Positions 1-9,270 of a stretch of DNA of 52,765 nt are shown here, one piece after another. The stretch comes from Candidatus Hodarchaeota archaeon (GTDB lineage Archaea; Asgardarchaeota; Heimdallarchaeia; Hodarchaeales; Hodarchaeaceae): assembly GCA_029856365.1 (NCBI GenBank), contig JAHQWW010000016.1, positions 1 to 52,765 of the forward strand, given 5' to 3'. Numbering within the stretch: the stretch's first letter is position 1; the number at the start of each line of letters is the position of its first letter. The position numbers and the translations under genes are program-made. The notes below the pieces were generated by a model. The model was not told the DNA's origin and did no database searches. It saw nothing but the letters and a program-made list of their open reading frames with translations.

Positions 1-636
1 GCTGATGATTTCATAATCACAATCAAAGGCAAAGGAGGACATGCGGCAGCCCCCCACCAAGCTGTTGATCCCACAGCAGTCTTAACTGATATTTACAATG
101 CTCTTCAGAAATTGATCAGTCGTGAAATTGATCCTTTTGCAAATGCTGTGCTTACTGCGCCCGTGTTTGAAGGGAGCGATGCTTTTAATGTTATCCCTCC
201 TCAAGCAACTTTAAAAGGAACATTTAGAACAATGGATCCTGAGGTTCGAAATCACATTATTAAACGAATGAAAGAAATTGTGCAAGGTTATAGTAAGGCG
301 TGGCGTTGCGAAGGAAACGTTGATTTTGGTATAATTGCTGCTTATCCCCCATTATTAAATGATAATCAAGCTGTTGATATATTAACAGATATACTTAACG
401 AATTGGATATTGTTACAACAATGGAGCCTACAATGGGAGGTGAAGACTTCGCTTTCTACCTTGAAAAGACTAAAGGTGCATTCCTAGGATTAGGAATTTA
501 TAATAAGGAAAAAGGTATTATCTATCCTCATCATCATCCAAAATTCGATGTGGACGAGGCAATTCTCTGGAAAGGAACGGCTATTCATTCTTTATTAGGC
601 TTTTATTCAAACTTTAGTAATACTAATGGAAAATAG
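1..636 (+). CDS. M20-family amidohydrolase/peptidase, 5' truncated
   Basis: The frame is open from the first base, so the gene begins upstream; about 211 C-terminal residues are present. It starts inside the small dimerisation domain, with a GKGGHAAAPHQAVDP motif typical of M20 amidohydrolases (hippurate, N-acyl-amino-acid or IAA-amino-acid hydrolases). It continues to the catalytic domain, with MGGEDFAFYLE and a C-terminal HHHPKFDVDE, where a glutamate and a histidine usually help bind the metal pair. The family hydrolyses N-acyl amide bonds in the cytoplasm; the substrate cannot be told from this part. An ATG/TTG within the fragment (112) is not the true start. It converges on the ABC exporter gene pair. 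Confidence 0.85.
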   Translation, partial: ADDFIITIKGKGGHAAAPHQAVDPTAVLTDIYNALQKLISREIDPFANAVLTAPVFEGSDAFNVIPPQATLKGTFRTMDPEVRNHIIKRMKEIVQGYSKAWRCEGNVDFGIIAAYPPLLNDNQAVDILTDILNELDIVTTMEPTMGGEDFAFYLEKTKGAFLGLGIYNKEKGIIYPHHHPKFDVDEAILWKGTAIHSLLGFYSNFSNTNGK

Positions 637-638
637 AT

Positions 639-1499
639 TCACTCTTTTTTCCTAGTTTCCATCCGCCAGAAGAAAATCCAAGAAAAAATCATCGCTAGGA
701 TTGTGATTATTCCAAAGAAAGTAAAAGCGTTGGTTACATCAACACTTGTAACGAGACGTTCATCCTCGGTCATTAAAAAGAAGTTAGTAATGAAAAAAAC
801 GCGGAAATAGGTAGAAAATTCTAGTATTTCCTCTGTGGCAAACCCCAAATAGATAGAACTGAAAATAAAGAATGGAATTACAAAAAAGACGAATATTGGG
901 AAACCACTACCCATCCCGCTCAAAGACCTAAATTTCATAACCATTGTATTACCCAAAATGGTGATCGTTAAGGGTACGAGGGATACAATAATTAATATCA
1001 GAAATGCAGTTAAAAATTGATCTAATGTTATTGGAAGATCTTGCTGCCACATGATAAATGCTATTACACAAGCAATCCATGTAAAAATGCTTGTTACTAT
1101 TAACACAATCAGAGCTGTAACTGTTTTTCCTACAAAAAGTTCGAATCGTTTTGTAGATGAGAGTAAGATTTCGATAGCTGATTCATGGAGAAATAATTCT
1201 TGAATTACGACAATAGAAACTAGAATATTAATAATATAAGCAAATGTGACATAAATTTGCAACACATATCCAACAAACCATTGGTAGCCATTTCTGTGTA
1301 AATAGATCTCTAACGAGGCTGTCTGTCCAGCAAAGCTAACATACAAAAGAGTGGGGACAAAACAAAAAACTAACAGAAATAATGTTCGATTTGATAGCAA
1401 ATAACGAGTAGTATCGTATTTTAAGACAATAAAACAATTTCGTATTGATAACCATGTCTCAGAGATAAAATTTCTAAGGAATAAAACTACGTTGACCAA
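639..1499 (-). CDS. ABC-2 type exporter, membrane subunit
   Basis: A 286-residue integral membrane protein with about six hydrophobic helices. The order is a cytoplasmic N-terminus, a helix near residues 40-60 and a cluster to the C-terminus, ending in a charged METRKKE tail. This is the size and layout of ABC-2 type permeases. Its start codon lies 2 bases after the stop of the ATPase gene at 1502-2158, so the two are almost certainly co-transcribed and form one half-transporter pair. The substrate is unknown. The family call rests on topology and the neighbour rather than on a signature motif. Confidence 0.7.
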   Translation of the reverse strand: MVNVVLFLRNFISETWLSIRNCFIVLKYDTTRYLLSNRTLFLLVFCFVPTLLYVSFAGQTASLEIYLHRNGYQWFVGYVLQIYVTFAYIINILVSIVVIQELFLHESAIEILLSSTKRFELFVGKTVTALIVLIVTSIFTWIACVIAFIMWQQDLPITLDQFLTAFLILIIVSLVPLTITILGNTMVMKFRSLSGMGSGFPIFVFFVIPFFIFSSIYLGFATEEILEFSTYFRVFFITNFFLMTEDERLVTSVDVTNAFTFFGIITILAMIFSWIFFWRMETRKKE

Positions 1500-1501
1500 A
1501 A

Positions 1502-2158
1502 TTATTCCCCTTTCTCAATCGGAAAACGTATTTCACGGAAATTGGTAAAATGTTCTTCATTGTGGGAAGCTGCAATAACAATATTATCATTCTCTACATA
1601 TTTATGTAAAAAAGATTTCAGTTTCATTCTCATCTCTTGGTCTAAGTTATTATATGGCTCATCAAGAAGTAAGACTTTCGGTTCGTTTAATAATGCGGAA
1701 CATAATCCTAATCTTTGGCGCATACCTTCACTATAAACGCTGGTATCAATATTACGCCATTTTTTTAGACCAAAATCGTCAAGTATTTCTGTTGCTCGTT
1801 TCTTAGGCTCCCTTATTCCTATCAATTTGCCTAGATAACATAAGAAAGTCAAACCAGATATTCCAATATGAAATTTACATTCTTCAGGCATAAAACCAAG
1901 TAAGTTCAATAGAGCTCTGCTTCTTCGTCTTGTATTGTAACCATAAATCAATATTTTTCCTTCAGAGGGCATTAATAATGTAGCTATCATACGTAAAAGA
2001 GTGGATTTTCCAGAGCCGTTAGGGCCAAGAAGGAGTACTGATTCACCTCTAGAAACTGTTAAAGACAGGTCATCGATTACTCTCACCTTAAGACCAGCCC
2101 TCCAAATACGGAAAATTTTACTGACATGTTGAACATGAATTTCAGTCAATATTTTCAT
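1502..2158 (-). CDS. ABC transporter ATP-binding subunit (export type)
   Basis: A 218-residue ABC ATPase. It has Walker A GPNGSGKST (about residues 46-54), a signature loop YSEGMRQRLG in place of the usual LSGGQ, Walker B KVLLLDEP and a switch histidine in ASHNEEHF. The short length and degenerate signature resemble CcmA-like and ABC-2 exporter ATPases. It should power the permease encoded immediately downstream (639-1499). It is divergent from the secreted-protein gene at 2285, with 126 bases between them for both promoters. Confidence 0.9.
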   Translation of the reverse strand: MKILTEIHVQHVSKIFRIWRAGLKVRVIDDLSLTVSRGESVLLLGPNGSGKSTLLRMIATLLMPSEGKILIYGYNTRRRSRALLNLLGFMPEECKFHIGISGLTFLCYLGKLIGIREPKKRATEILDDFGLKKWRNIDTSVYSEGMRQRLGLCSALLNEPKVLLLDEPYNNLDQEMRMKLKSFLHKYVENDNIVIAASHNEEHFTNFREIRFPIEKGE

Positions 2159-2284
2159 CCTAAAGCCAGTGATTGTTGATTATCCTCCAAAAGCAATAAG
2201 TTTTTTGAAGTATTCTCAACTAGTAAAAAGTACACTCAAATTTAATTTGGTATAATTGTTAAAAGAGAAAGAGTTTTTCAATCA

Positions 2285-3133
2285 ATGGATAATTCAATAA
2301 TAATGAAATCATATAACAAATCCATAACAATCTTGCTAATTCTTCTCTTTATTAGCGTTTTTTATCCCCTTCGAGAAGTCTCTGCAATACCTGAAACAAA
2401 TCAACGATTAATACCTTTTATTGGGATGGCGGTTGATTATAAACTGAGTGTTATTATTGAAGGTCTTACTCCTCTCCCTATTCCAGTTACAGCAAATTGG
2501 ACTGTCACTTGGGAGCAATATAACAGATCAACACCCAATATCTTTATCTCTCATCTCATAGTGAAATCCTCATATATTCTCTTTTTCAGTATTCTGGAAC
2601 GAGAATCAGGCATCATTGTGGAGAATATTACTTCACGGCAAGTATTATATGTTGACTTAGCAAACACAACTTTTTTACAAATGTTGTACAATGTTTATTT
2701 TTCTCCCACTGAACCCAATTATACACCATTTTACATTAACACGACAGGAATTAAAATTAATGATCATATCAATATTTACAATTATATAATGTCTGTTATT
2801 ACTACTGACCGGATTTTAATATCAGATTTTGGATATAGGGATGTTTGGGTTATACAAGTAAACGTAACAGACCTCAGTTACGTCGAACACTTTATTAGCT
2901 TGGTTTATGATGATATTTCTGGTGTATTAGTAGGAGGAAGTATATATACCCATTGGTTTTCTGACGATCGCGTTTATCGAGTAAAGATTATTTGCCAATA
3001 TACTAATGCATTAGAACGACGACTGATAATAATTGAACCAAACAGAATGTTTGTTGTTATAGTGAGTTGTATACCAATCCTCCCTTCCCTAGTTAAGATC
3101 TCACGAATGAAAGAAATTAAAGGAGGGTTATAG
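2285..3133 (+). CDS. exported protein of unknown function
   Basis: 282 residues. A hydrophobic segment near residues 12-30 (SITILLILLFISVFYPL) looks like a signal peptide or anchor. The body is rich in beta-prone, N-glycosylation-like NxT/NxS sequence, as expected for an archaeal extracellular protein. A second hydrophobic stretch near the C-terminus (MFVVIVSCIPILPSLV) followed by basic residues suggests a C-terminal membrane anchor. No family is recognised. It is followed after 19 bases by the alpha/beta hydrolase gene. Confidence 0.7.
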   Translation: MDNSIIMKSYNKSITILLILLFISVFYPLREVSAIPETNQRLIPFIGMAVDYKLSVIIEGLTPLPIPVTANWTVTWEQYNRSTPNIFISHLIVKSSYILFFSILERESGIIVENITSRQVLYVDLANTTFLQMLYNVYFSPTEPNYTPFYINTTGIKINDHINIYNYIMSVITTDRILISDFGYRDVWVIQVNVTDLSYVEHFISLVYDDISGVLVGGSIYTHWFSDDRVYRVKIICQYTNALERRLIIIEPNRMFVVIVSCIPILPSLVKISRMKEIKGGL

Positions 3134-3152
3134 AACAATAGGATGTGAAAAC

Positions 3153-3977
3153 TTGCCACATATCAAAGTCAGTGACATCGAGATTTATTATGAAATCCAT
3201 GGGCAAGGCCAACCATTGGTCTTTATTCATGGAGCTTTTGTTAGCTCTACAATGTGGAGACCTCAAATCGATTTCTTTGCTAAGAATTTTCAAACTGTTA
3301 CTTATGATATCCGAGGTCATGGCAAGACTGGGCTTTCTTCTTTGAAAAAATACTCTATAGAACTTTATGCAGATGATTTATACAATTTACTCGAGATTCT
3401 AAACATTAATAGACCAATAATATGTGGATTAAGTCTTGGAGGAATGATTACTCAAGTATTCGCCACAAAATATCCAGAAAGATATACTGCTCTGATATTA
3501 GCAGATACAGCGGCTACTATTACTCTCACACGATGGGATTATATCATGCGCTACCTTGTTGGCCCAAAATGGCTGATGCTACTTTCTTTAAGAATGATAG
3601 GAGTTAAGAGATTTATTAGATTTTCATTTTGGTTAGCTAAATTTACACGAAGTAAAGAATGGGTTGGTAATGAAGAGATAGTAAAATATGAGAAAAGTGA
3701 AATGTTGAGTTTAGATAAAAAAGAATATCTTAAAATTTTCGGGTCTTTATATGATTTTAAACTTCAAGAATTATCTCGAGTTAAAGTACCTACCCTTGTA
3801 TTAAATGGGGAACACGAAGCTAAAAGTATTTTTAAACATGCAGAGACAATAAAGAGTTTAATTCCTGATTGTGATGTTGAAATCATAAAAAATGCTGGAC
3901 ATACTTCAAACATGGAGAATCCTGAAGAATATAATAAGAAGATTGCTGATTTTTTAAAGAAAAATAATTTTTATTAG
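3153..3977 (+). CDS. alpha/beta-fold hydrolase
   Basis: 274 residues, close to the usual size for this family. It has an oxyanion HG motif (VFIHGAF), a nucleophile elbow GLSLGG with the serine, an acidic residue after VPTLVLNGEHE, and a C-terminal histidine in NAGHTSNMENPEEY, a complete Ser-Asp/Glu-His triad. It resembles 3-oxoadipate enol-lactonase-like or esterase-like hydrolases; the substrate cannot be assigned. The start is TTG at 3153, since MPHIKVSDIEIYYEIHG aligns with the normal N-terminus of the fold and no ATG lies nearby. Confidence 0.85.
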   Translation: MPHIKVSDIEIYYEIHGQGQPLVFIHGAFVSSTMWRPQIDFFAKNFQTVTYDIRGHGKTGLSSLKKYSIELYADDLYNLLEILNINRPIICGLSLGGMITQVFATKYPERYTALILADTAATITLTRWDYIMRYLVGPKWLMLLSLRMIGVKRFIRFSFWLAKFTRSKEWVGNEEIVKYEKSEMLSLDKKEYLKIFGSLYDFKLQELSRVKVPTLVLNGEHEAKSIFKHAETIKSLIPDCDVEIIKNAGHTSNMENPEEYNKKIADFLKKNNFY

Positions 3978-4096
3978 AAGTCTTATTTTTAGTAATTCTC
4001 TTGATTACGGAAAAATTCACAAATTGCCAAAATCAATCTGTCTTTATAACCTGCCAGTTTTTCGCTTTATTTAGCCTTTGTCACGAGGATAATTCC

Positions 4097-5398
4097 GTGA
4101 TTATCACAAAGTTCCTTGGAATCCAAACGCTTCCTGAAAAAGCAGCTACATTAATACATACTTACCTTTTACTTAGCCTTAGTGGCGCATTTCTTGGAAA
4201 CTTATCCAGTACTTTTTTTATCCTGTTTGCCTATGATCAAATTGGGATTTCTCAAGCAAGTATTGTAATATCTGTGATGTTACTCGTTCAATTGATCACA
4301 GATTACCCCAGTGGGTCTTTGGGTGATTGGATCGGCCAGAGATGGGTATTGACTATTGCTATGTCGTGTTATGGTGTATTCTACTACCTTCTCACAATAA
4401 CCGAAACTTTCTCAGGTTTTCTCGTTCTTGCTTTCTTTAATGGTTTAGCAAATGCACAGGCTTCTGGAGCCTTAGAAAGCTGGTTAGATAATAATTTTCA
4501 AAAAGCTGTTGGAAATACCGATCCTGAAAGAAAAATTTATGGGTTCAGTATAGCCCGTATTACAAGTATGATTCGGATTATTATGGCTTTGTCGTTCATC
4601 ATTGGAGGAGCATTAGCAACACTGATATCTCGAGAGCATGTATTTTTCATCCAAGCGTACCTATCATTTATTATGATTATCTTGATTTTATTTCTTGTAA
4701 AAGATGTTAAAGCGGACATTATAGAAGAATCTCAACAATTACAACCATCTGGAAAGGAATTCTTAGGATTTCTCTTAGGTGGTTTCAGATTCCTCATATC
4801 TAGCAAAACAGCATTCTTCTTTTTAGTAGGAATGTCCATGGTTTTTGCATCTTTTAATGTTTGGGGCACTCTGATTCTTTTTCCTATTTATTTTGGTTAT
4901 ACTGGATCAGATGGACTGGCTAGCGTGTTTAGGACTATATTATTCTTCGTAGGAATACCAGTAGGTATTGTCATGGCAAATGTGAGTAAGAAATTTTCAA
5001 ATGACAAGGTTCCTCATTTTTACTTCTTGGGGATTTTATTATATTTCCCACCATTTGTGGTCTTACTTTCTATTATTCCAATAACAAACAGTTTCAACTT
5101 TTTAGGACTTATTTTCACGTCATTGATACTGACCTCTTCGATTAATTGTCTTCTAGATGTAGCAAACATCTTAAGGGGAAGAATGTTGCTGGATTTAGTA
5201 CCATCAGAAAACCGAAACGCAGTTTATTCGTTAATTCCAACTATCATTTCGGTTTTTGCAATTCCCTTACTTCCAATAGCGGGCACACTAATTGAGAATT
5301 TTGGTTTACGAGCAGGAATAATAGTTTCACTTGTTCTTAGCTTCATAGGTGCTTTTTTAATATTTTTCAGCCTTTATTTTAAGAAAAAATCATACTAG
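4097..5398 (+). CDS. major facilitator superfamily transporter
   Basis: About 433 residues with around twelve hydrophobic helices. It carries the MFS motif A between helices 2 and 3 (DYPSGSLGDWIGQR) and a central cytoplasmic loop. It probably exports or imports a small molecule by secondary transport; the substrate is unknown. The frame is open from a TTG at 4001. The GTG at 4097 is preferred because GAGGA lies 7 bases upstream, and the extra N-terminal residues of the longer version do not look like MFS sequence. Confidence 0.85.
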   Translation: MIITKFLGIQTLPEKAATLIHTYLLLSLSGAFLGNLSSTFFILFAYDQIGISQASIVISVMLLVQLITDYPSGSLGDWIGQRWVLTIAMSCYGVFYYLLTITETFSGFLVLAFFNGLANAQASGALESWLDNNFQKAVGNTDPERKIYGFSIARITSMIRIIMALSFIIGGALATLISREHVFFIQAYLSFIMIILILFLVKDVKADIIEESQQLQPSGKEFLGFLLGGFRFLISSKTAFFFLVGMSMVFASFNVWGTLILFPIYFGYTGSDGLASVFRTILFFVGIPVGIVMANVSKKFSNDKVPHFYFLGILLYFPPFVVLLSIIPITNSFNFLGLIFTSLILTSSINCLLDVANILRGRMLLDLVPSENRNAVYSLIPTIISVFAIPLLPIAGTLIENFGLRAGIIVSLVLSFIGAFLIFFSLYFKKKSY

Positions 5399-5501
5399 AT
5401 ATTGTTACTCAACCCAACGATAATGTTGAACTAGATTTATTCTGACTAGTTAGCGTCATGAAAATTTATGTAAAGTCTGTCTAGACAATAAAAACTGATG
5501 A

Positions 5502-5747
5502 TTAATCCGTTAGCGTTATAAGGGGAGGATTGGTAGAAAAAGAATCACTGATTGTATCCTTGAAACTATCAATGGTGAGGGCATTACCAGCTTCATCTTG
5601 GATTGTAAATTGAGCTTCTTTCACGAGAATTTCAAATACTTCGTAAGCCATAGTTGGGTAGAAAGTGTTACCTGTGAAAGTTCCTAGCGAAATAATCTGA
5701 GGAGGTTCTTTAGGTGGTCTTCTTTCCAAATAATAGTTAGGACTCAT
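5502..5747 (-). CDS. small protein of unknown function (81 aa)
   Basis: 81 residues, soluble and acidic towards the C-terminus. It has a proline-rich N-terminus (YYLERRPPKEPPQ) and a possible small alpha/beta core. It is supported as a real gene by a Shine-Dalgarno-like AAGGAG 11 bases before the ATG and by natural codon use. I recognise no family. It stands alone between the MFS gene and the FtsX-type permease gene. Confidence 0.55.
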   Translation of the reverse strand: MSPNYYLERRPPKEPPQIISLGTFTGNTFYPTMAYEVFEILVKEAQFTIQDEAGNALTIDSFKDTISDSFSTNPPLITLTD

Positions 5748-5956
5748 TTTCTTTCATACTCCTTTTGATAAGACGTTTTATTTCCACTATCAACAAGCTT
5801 TAACAAAAGATAACATCATCCTATGAATTCTGTGATATGCAAGTAAAACAAAAAGATAACATGAGATGTTATCTTGAGAGTACCGAAATAATATGTAGAA
5901 AAAGGCTTGGAAGATAGAAAAAAAATGAGGATTACACATCAAGATCATTGAGGATC

Positions 5957-8365
5957 TTAATTGGCCATCCGATTATAAAGCATGTCAGGCAGAGAGCTCC
6001 GCCAGGTTCTCCAGGCAATAAGAGTTGTTGCTAAAAACACACAAAGACAAATGATAACAGCAACAAAAGCCCATAATTCAACTGGAATTACTGAGGGAAG
6101 ATACAACTCTGGAAAAATAAATTCATAAGTGGGCTTTAATAAGGCGAAACTAATCGGAACACCAATGAAAAACCCAAAAAACCCATAAATTAAGTTCTCT
6201 GTGAAAATAATTCTTAAAATGGTTCTATGTTTCGCTCCCATTGCTCTTAACGCTAAGAATTCCATTTCACGCTCCATCATAGCAATTGACATTGATGAAA
6301 AGGTGAATAGAACCAAAGTGGCTAAACCCAGAAGAGCAACCAATACTAAAAGTTGCATAAACATGTTTAAAAATTCAAGAATTGTGCTTTTTGCCTCAGA
6401 ACTATCAAGATAGACGTAAGGATTGAATCTTTCTTGAATAAATTGTTTAATCTGATTTTTATCATCGTTTGATATAGTTTCACTAAATGTGAATGCAAAA
6501 GCTGTAACATTCTCCTTAATCCCAATATGATGAATATCAGAAACAGATTGTTGAATTGCTTCTATAGTCCATAAAATTGTATTTTCTGCTATTTCACCTG
6601 TGATTCCAGCTACTTCAACTGTTAAATTAGATTGTAAATTAAAACTGAAAGAAATCTGATCTCCCGGTTTTACCTCGAGATCATTTGCTAAATTATTGCC
6701 AATAAGGATTTCATATTTAGAGAGCAATTTCTCTCCCGCTATAACATTATAGTCTCTTAATGACGCATTTTGATGAAAAGCTTGTAGCGGAACTCGTTGA
6801 TTACCTATCCAAACTGATGTATACACAAATCCTTCTATTTCGGTTATTCCTGTAATAGTTTGATGAATCCACTGTTTGATCTCAGTTTCAGATGTTGGTG
6901 TTGATAAAATGACCTTAGCGTCATATTTCTCATACAATTCATAATTTTGATCTAAGGCATAGATGTAATCAAAAAATAAGCTGGCGGAAATAACTAAAAT
7001 CACCATAGATGCAGAAACGACTAATGCAGTCGATAGTGAGCGTCTTTTATTCATAAAAACCGACCTGAGAGGAATTTTAGAAGCTAGTCCTTTGAAAATC
7101 CTGAACGGACTCAATAATCGTTCTAAAAACGGCTCTCTCCCAAGTTCACTAGTAGAATATGGAGCCCTTAACGCTTCATGAGGAGTTATTTGTAACACGG
7201 GAAGCGTAGCCAATATTGAAAATATCAGTATTAGGAAAATTGCCAAGAGAGTAATAATAACGAAGTTTGAAGGATTAGATGATACAGTTATGACAACCAG
7301 ACCAAAAACACTTACAGCTACATTGATTAACACGAATGTTGTTAGTGTAGCGCCGATCCACCCGAGAATAATCCCAATTATACCAAGCATTAAACCTGAA
7401 CTGGTATAATGGACAAGAATAGCACGGTTTTTTGCACCTAATGCTCCATATAAACCAATGTGGGTTCGCTGGGCTATTATTAACTTGCTTAAGGAATTAT
7501 AAATTGCAATGGAGCCTACAATCAAAGCGAAAATGCCAAAGACGACTCCAATATTTTCCATTGCATCCGTTCGAAGCTCTAACCAACCTCGTTCCATTGA
7601 TTCATCCCAATAAATTACGTTTTGAATTCTATTCTCACCCAATAATGAAGAAAGAGCTTGATCTGCTTTCTGATTTGCAGCATTTGACCTTTCTTGAGTT
7701 TTAACAAGAATTTCATTTACTCCAGTTAGATTAAACTTTTGTTGAAGGATTTCAAGAGGTATATAGATAATACACAATTCTCCTAAAGTGATGGCATTTG
7801 TTTGTTCATCTACGACAAAAATATATTCAGAATCAGCAACAAATCCTGCAATTCTTACGTTAACAATAGAATTTCGAAAATTAATAGAAAGATGGTCGTT
7901 TAATTTAGCTTGAGCTCCAAGTGGGAGAATGTTACCAAAATGTTGTTCTACTAATACCTGATCATCAGAGATTGGATCATCCCCAACCCGCAATTTCAAT
8001 TTGTTAATCCTAGCATTATCAAAATTAATTCCGATTAAATAAGCTTTATGGATCTTATCCTTGTAATTGACTGTAGAATACTCAAATATCCGACCTTCTA
8101 GGTCAGTAATTCCTGCAGCTTCTTTCTCAGACTCAGATAAGAGTAATGACACATTATTTTCAGGGATGTAACCTGATAAACGAATTCTGAGGTCAGCATT
8201 ATTCAGTTGTTTATTTGTAGCTTCCACCGACACCATAGCAGAGTTTTTTAAATTTATCAATCCTAATCCCAAGGTAAGTGCAAGGAATACAGTTAAAATG
8301 ATCATAATAGAGCGGAATTTGTTGAATTGAATGTCTCTAAAGATCTTCATAGTTAAGATTTTCAA
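5957..8365 (-). CDS. FtsX/MacB-type ABC permease
   Basis: 802 residues with two FtsX repeats. There is an N-terminal helix (SIMIILTVFLALTLG), a large extracytoplasmic domain, and three helices around residues 280-400. A second N-terminal helix follows RRSLSTALVV, then a second extracytoplasmic domain and a final three-helix bundle. This is the long archaeal form, with two permease halves in one chain, of LolCE/MacB-like mechanotransmission ABC systems that move lipids, lipoproteins or peptides out of the membrane. The TTG start has AAGGTG 8 bases upstream. It pairs with the ATPase at 8390-9088. Confidence 0.88.
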   Translation of the reverse strand: MKILTMKIFRDIQFNKFRSIMIILTVFLALTLGLGLINLKNSAMVSVEATNKQLNNADLRIRLSGYIPENNVSLLLSESEKEAAGITDLEGRIFEYSTVNYKDKIHKAYLIGINFDNARINKLKLRVGDDPISDDQVLVEQHFGNILPLGAQAKLNDHLSINFRNSIVNVRIAGFVADSEYIFVVDEQTNAITLGELCIIYIPLEILQQKFNLTGVNEILVKTQERSNAANQKADQALSSLLGENRIQNVIYWDESMERGWLELRTDAMENIGVVFGIFALIVGSIAIYNSLSKLIIAQRTHIGLYGALGAKNRAILVHYTSSGLMLGIIGIILGWIGATLTTFVLINVAVSVFGLVVITVSSNPSNFVIITLLAIFLILIFSILATLPVLQITPHEALRAPYSTSELGREPFLERLLSPFRIFKGLASKIPLRSVFMNKRRSLSTALVVSASMVILVISASLFFDYIYALDQNYELYEKYDAKVILSTPTSETEIKQWIHQTITGITEIEGFVYTSVWIGNQRVPLQAFHQNASLRDYNVIAGEKLLSKYEILIGNNLANDLEVKPGDQISFSFNLQSNLTVEVAGITGEIAENTILWTIEAIQQSVSDIHHIGIKENVTAFAFTFSETISNDDKNQIKQFIQERFNPYVYLDSSEAKSTILEFLNMFMQLLVLVALLGLATLVLFTFSSMSIAMMEREMEFLALRAMGAKHRTILRIIFTENLIYGFFGFFIGVPISFALLKPTYEFIFPELYLPSVIPVELWAFVAVIICLCVFLATTLIAWRTWRSSLPDMLYNRMAN

Positions 8366-8389
8366 GATGGTTGCACCTTCCGCTTAGAT

Positions 8390-9088
8390 CTACTTTGAAT
8401 GATCTTCTACAGTTTCAATCTGTCCATCCCGAAGGTAGAACACCCGTTGAGCTTTTTCTGTGATATTGATATCATGAGAGACAACAAGATAGGTTCCGCC
8501 AAACTGTTCATTGAGATCCTTCATTAAATCAGCAATTTTTTCTCCTGTGACAAAATCAAGGTTTCCAGTGGGCTCGTCCGCAACGATAATTTCAGGATTC
8601 TTTACTAGTGCTCGGGCGATCGCAACTCGCTGTTGTTCTCCCCCTGATAATTGACTCGGAAAACGATCTGTTTTATCACCGAGACCCACGGCTTTTAACA
8701 TATCACAAGCACGGCTTTTAATGTTTTCTCGATCCCCCTTAAATTCAAGAGCCAATGCAACATTTTCCCAAGCGCGAAGAGAAGGAATGAGGTTAAAGAA
8801 TTGAAAAATCCACCCAACTCGGTTCCGTCGATAGTCTCCCAACTGTCCAGTTCCCCATTCAGTGATTTCTTCTCCCTTAACTTTGATAGTACCTTTTGTT
8901 GGGGAGTCAATTCCACCTATTTGGTTAAGTAAAGTTGTTTTTCCTGATCCTGATGGTCCAAGTACAACAATAAATTCACCTTCATATACTTCCATTGAAA
9001 CACCGCGCAAGGCATGAACTATATGATCACCTAAGGCGAAATCACGATGTACATCTGATAAAACTACCATCGGTTCTTTTAATGCCAT
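8390..9088 (-). CDS. LolD/MacB-type ABC ATPase
   Basis: 232 residues. Walker A GPSGSGKTT, Q-loop FQFFNLIPSLRAWENV, signature LSGGEQQRVAIARAL, Walker B IIVADEPTGNLD and H-loop SHD are all intact. The EPTGNLD sequence and FNLIP after the Q-loop are typical of the LolD/MacB/FtsE branch. It lies 24 bases upstream of the FtsX-type permease on the same strand, so the two form an operon. It is divergent from the PadR-like regulator that begins near 9271, and shares its intergenic region. Confidence 0.93.
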   Translation of the reverse strand: MALKEPMVVLSDVHRDFALGDHIVHALRGVSMEVYEGEFIVVLGPSGSGKTTLLNQIGGIDSPTKGTIKVKGEEITEWGTGQLGDYRRNRVGWIFQFFNLIPSLRAWENVALALEFKGDRENIKSRACDMLKAVGLGDKTDRFPSQLSGGEQQRVAIARALVKNPEIIVADEPTGNLDFVTGEKIADLMKDLNEQFGGTYLVVSHDINITEKAQRVFYLRDGQIETVEDHSK

Positions 9089-9209
9089 TATAAACCACTT
9101 TTAATAGTTTTCCCAATTTTGGAATTTCTAAGTTCTCACTTATGGAAAACATTTAAAAACTTATAGATTCAAGCAATCATAACTAGTGATATATTAGTTA
9201 TTTACTTAT

Positions 9210-9231
9210 CAATAGATTTAACAATAGATTT
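9210..9231. promoter_or_regulatory. direct repeat upstream of PadR-like regulator
   Basis: CAATAGATTT occurs twice, at 9210-9219 and 9222-9231, with a 12-base period. It sits between the divergent ABC operon and the regulator gene. A short imperfect palindrome (AACTA...TAGTT, 9181-9199) lies just before it. The position suggests operator sites, perhaps for the adjacent regulator; this is inference. Confidence 0.4.
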
Positions 9232-9270
9232 GCAGTTATATACATTTGGGTCTTTCTGGAGGAAAATATT

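Noticed and set aside
112..636. A complete gene starting at 112
   Set aside because: The same frame is open to base 1 with conserved M20 sequence, so the gene continues upstream of the window.
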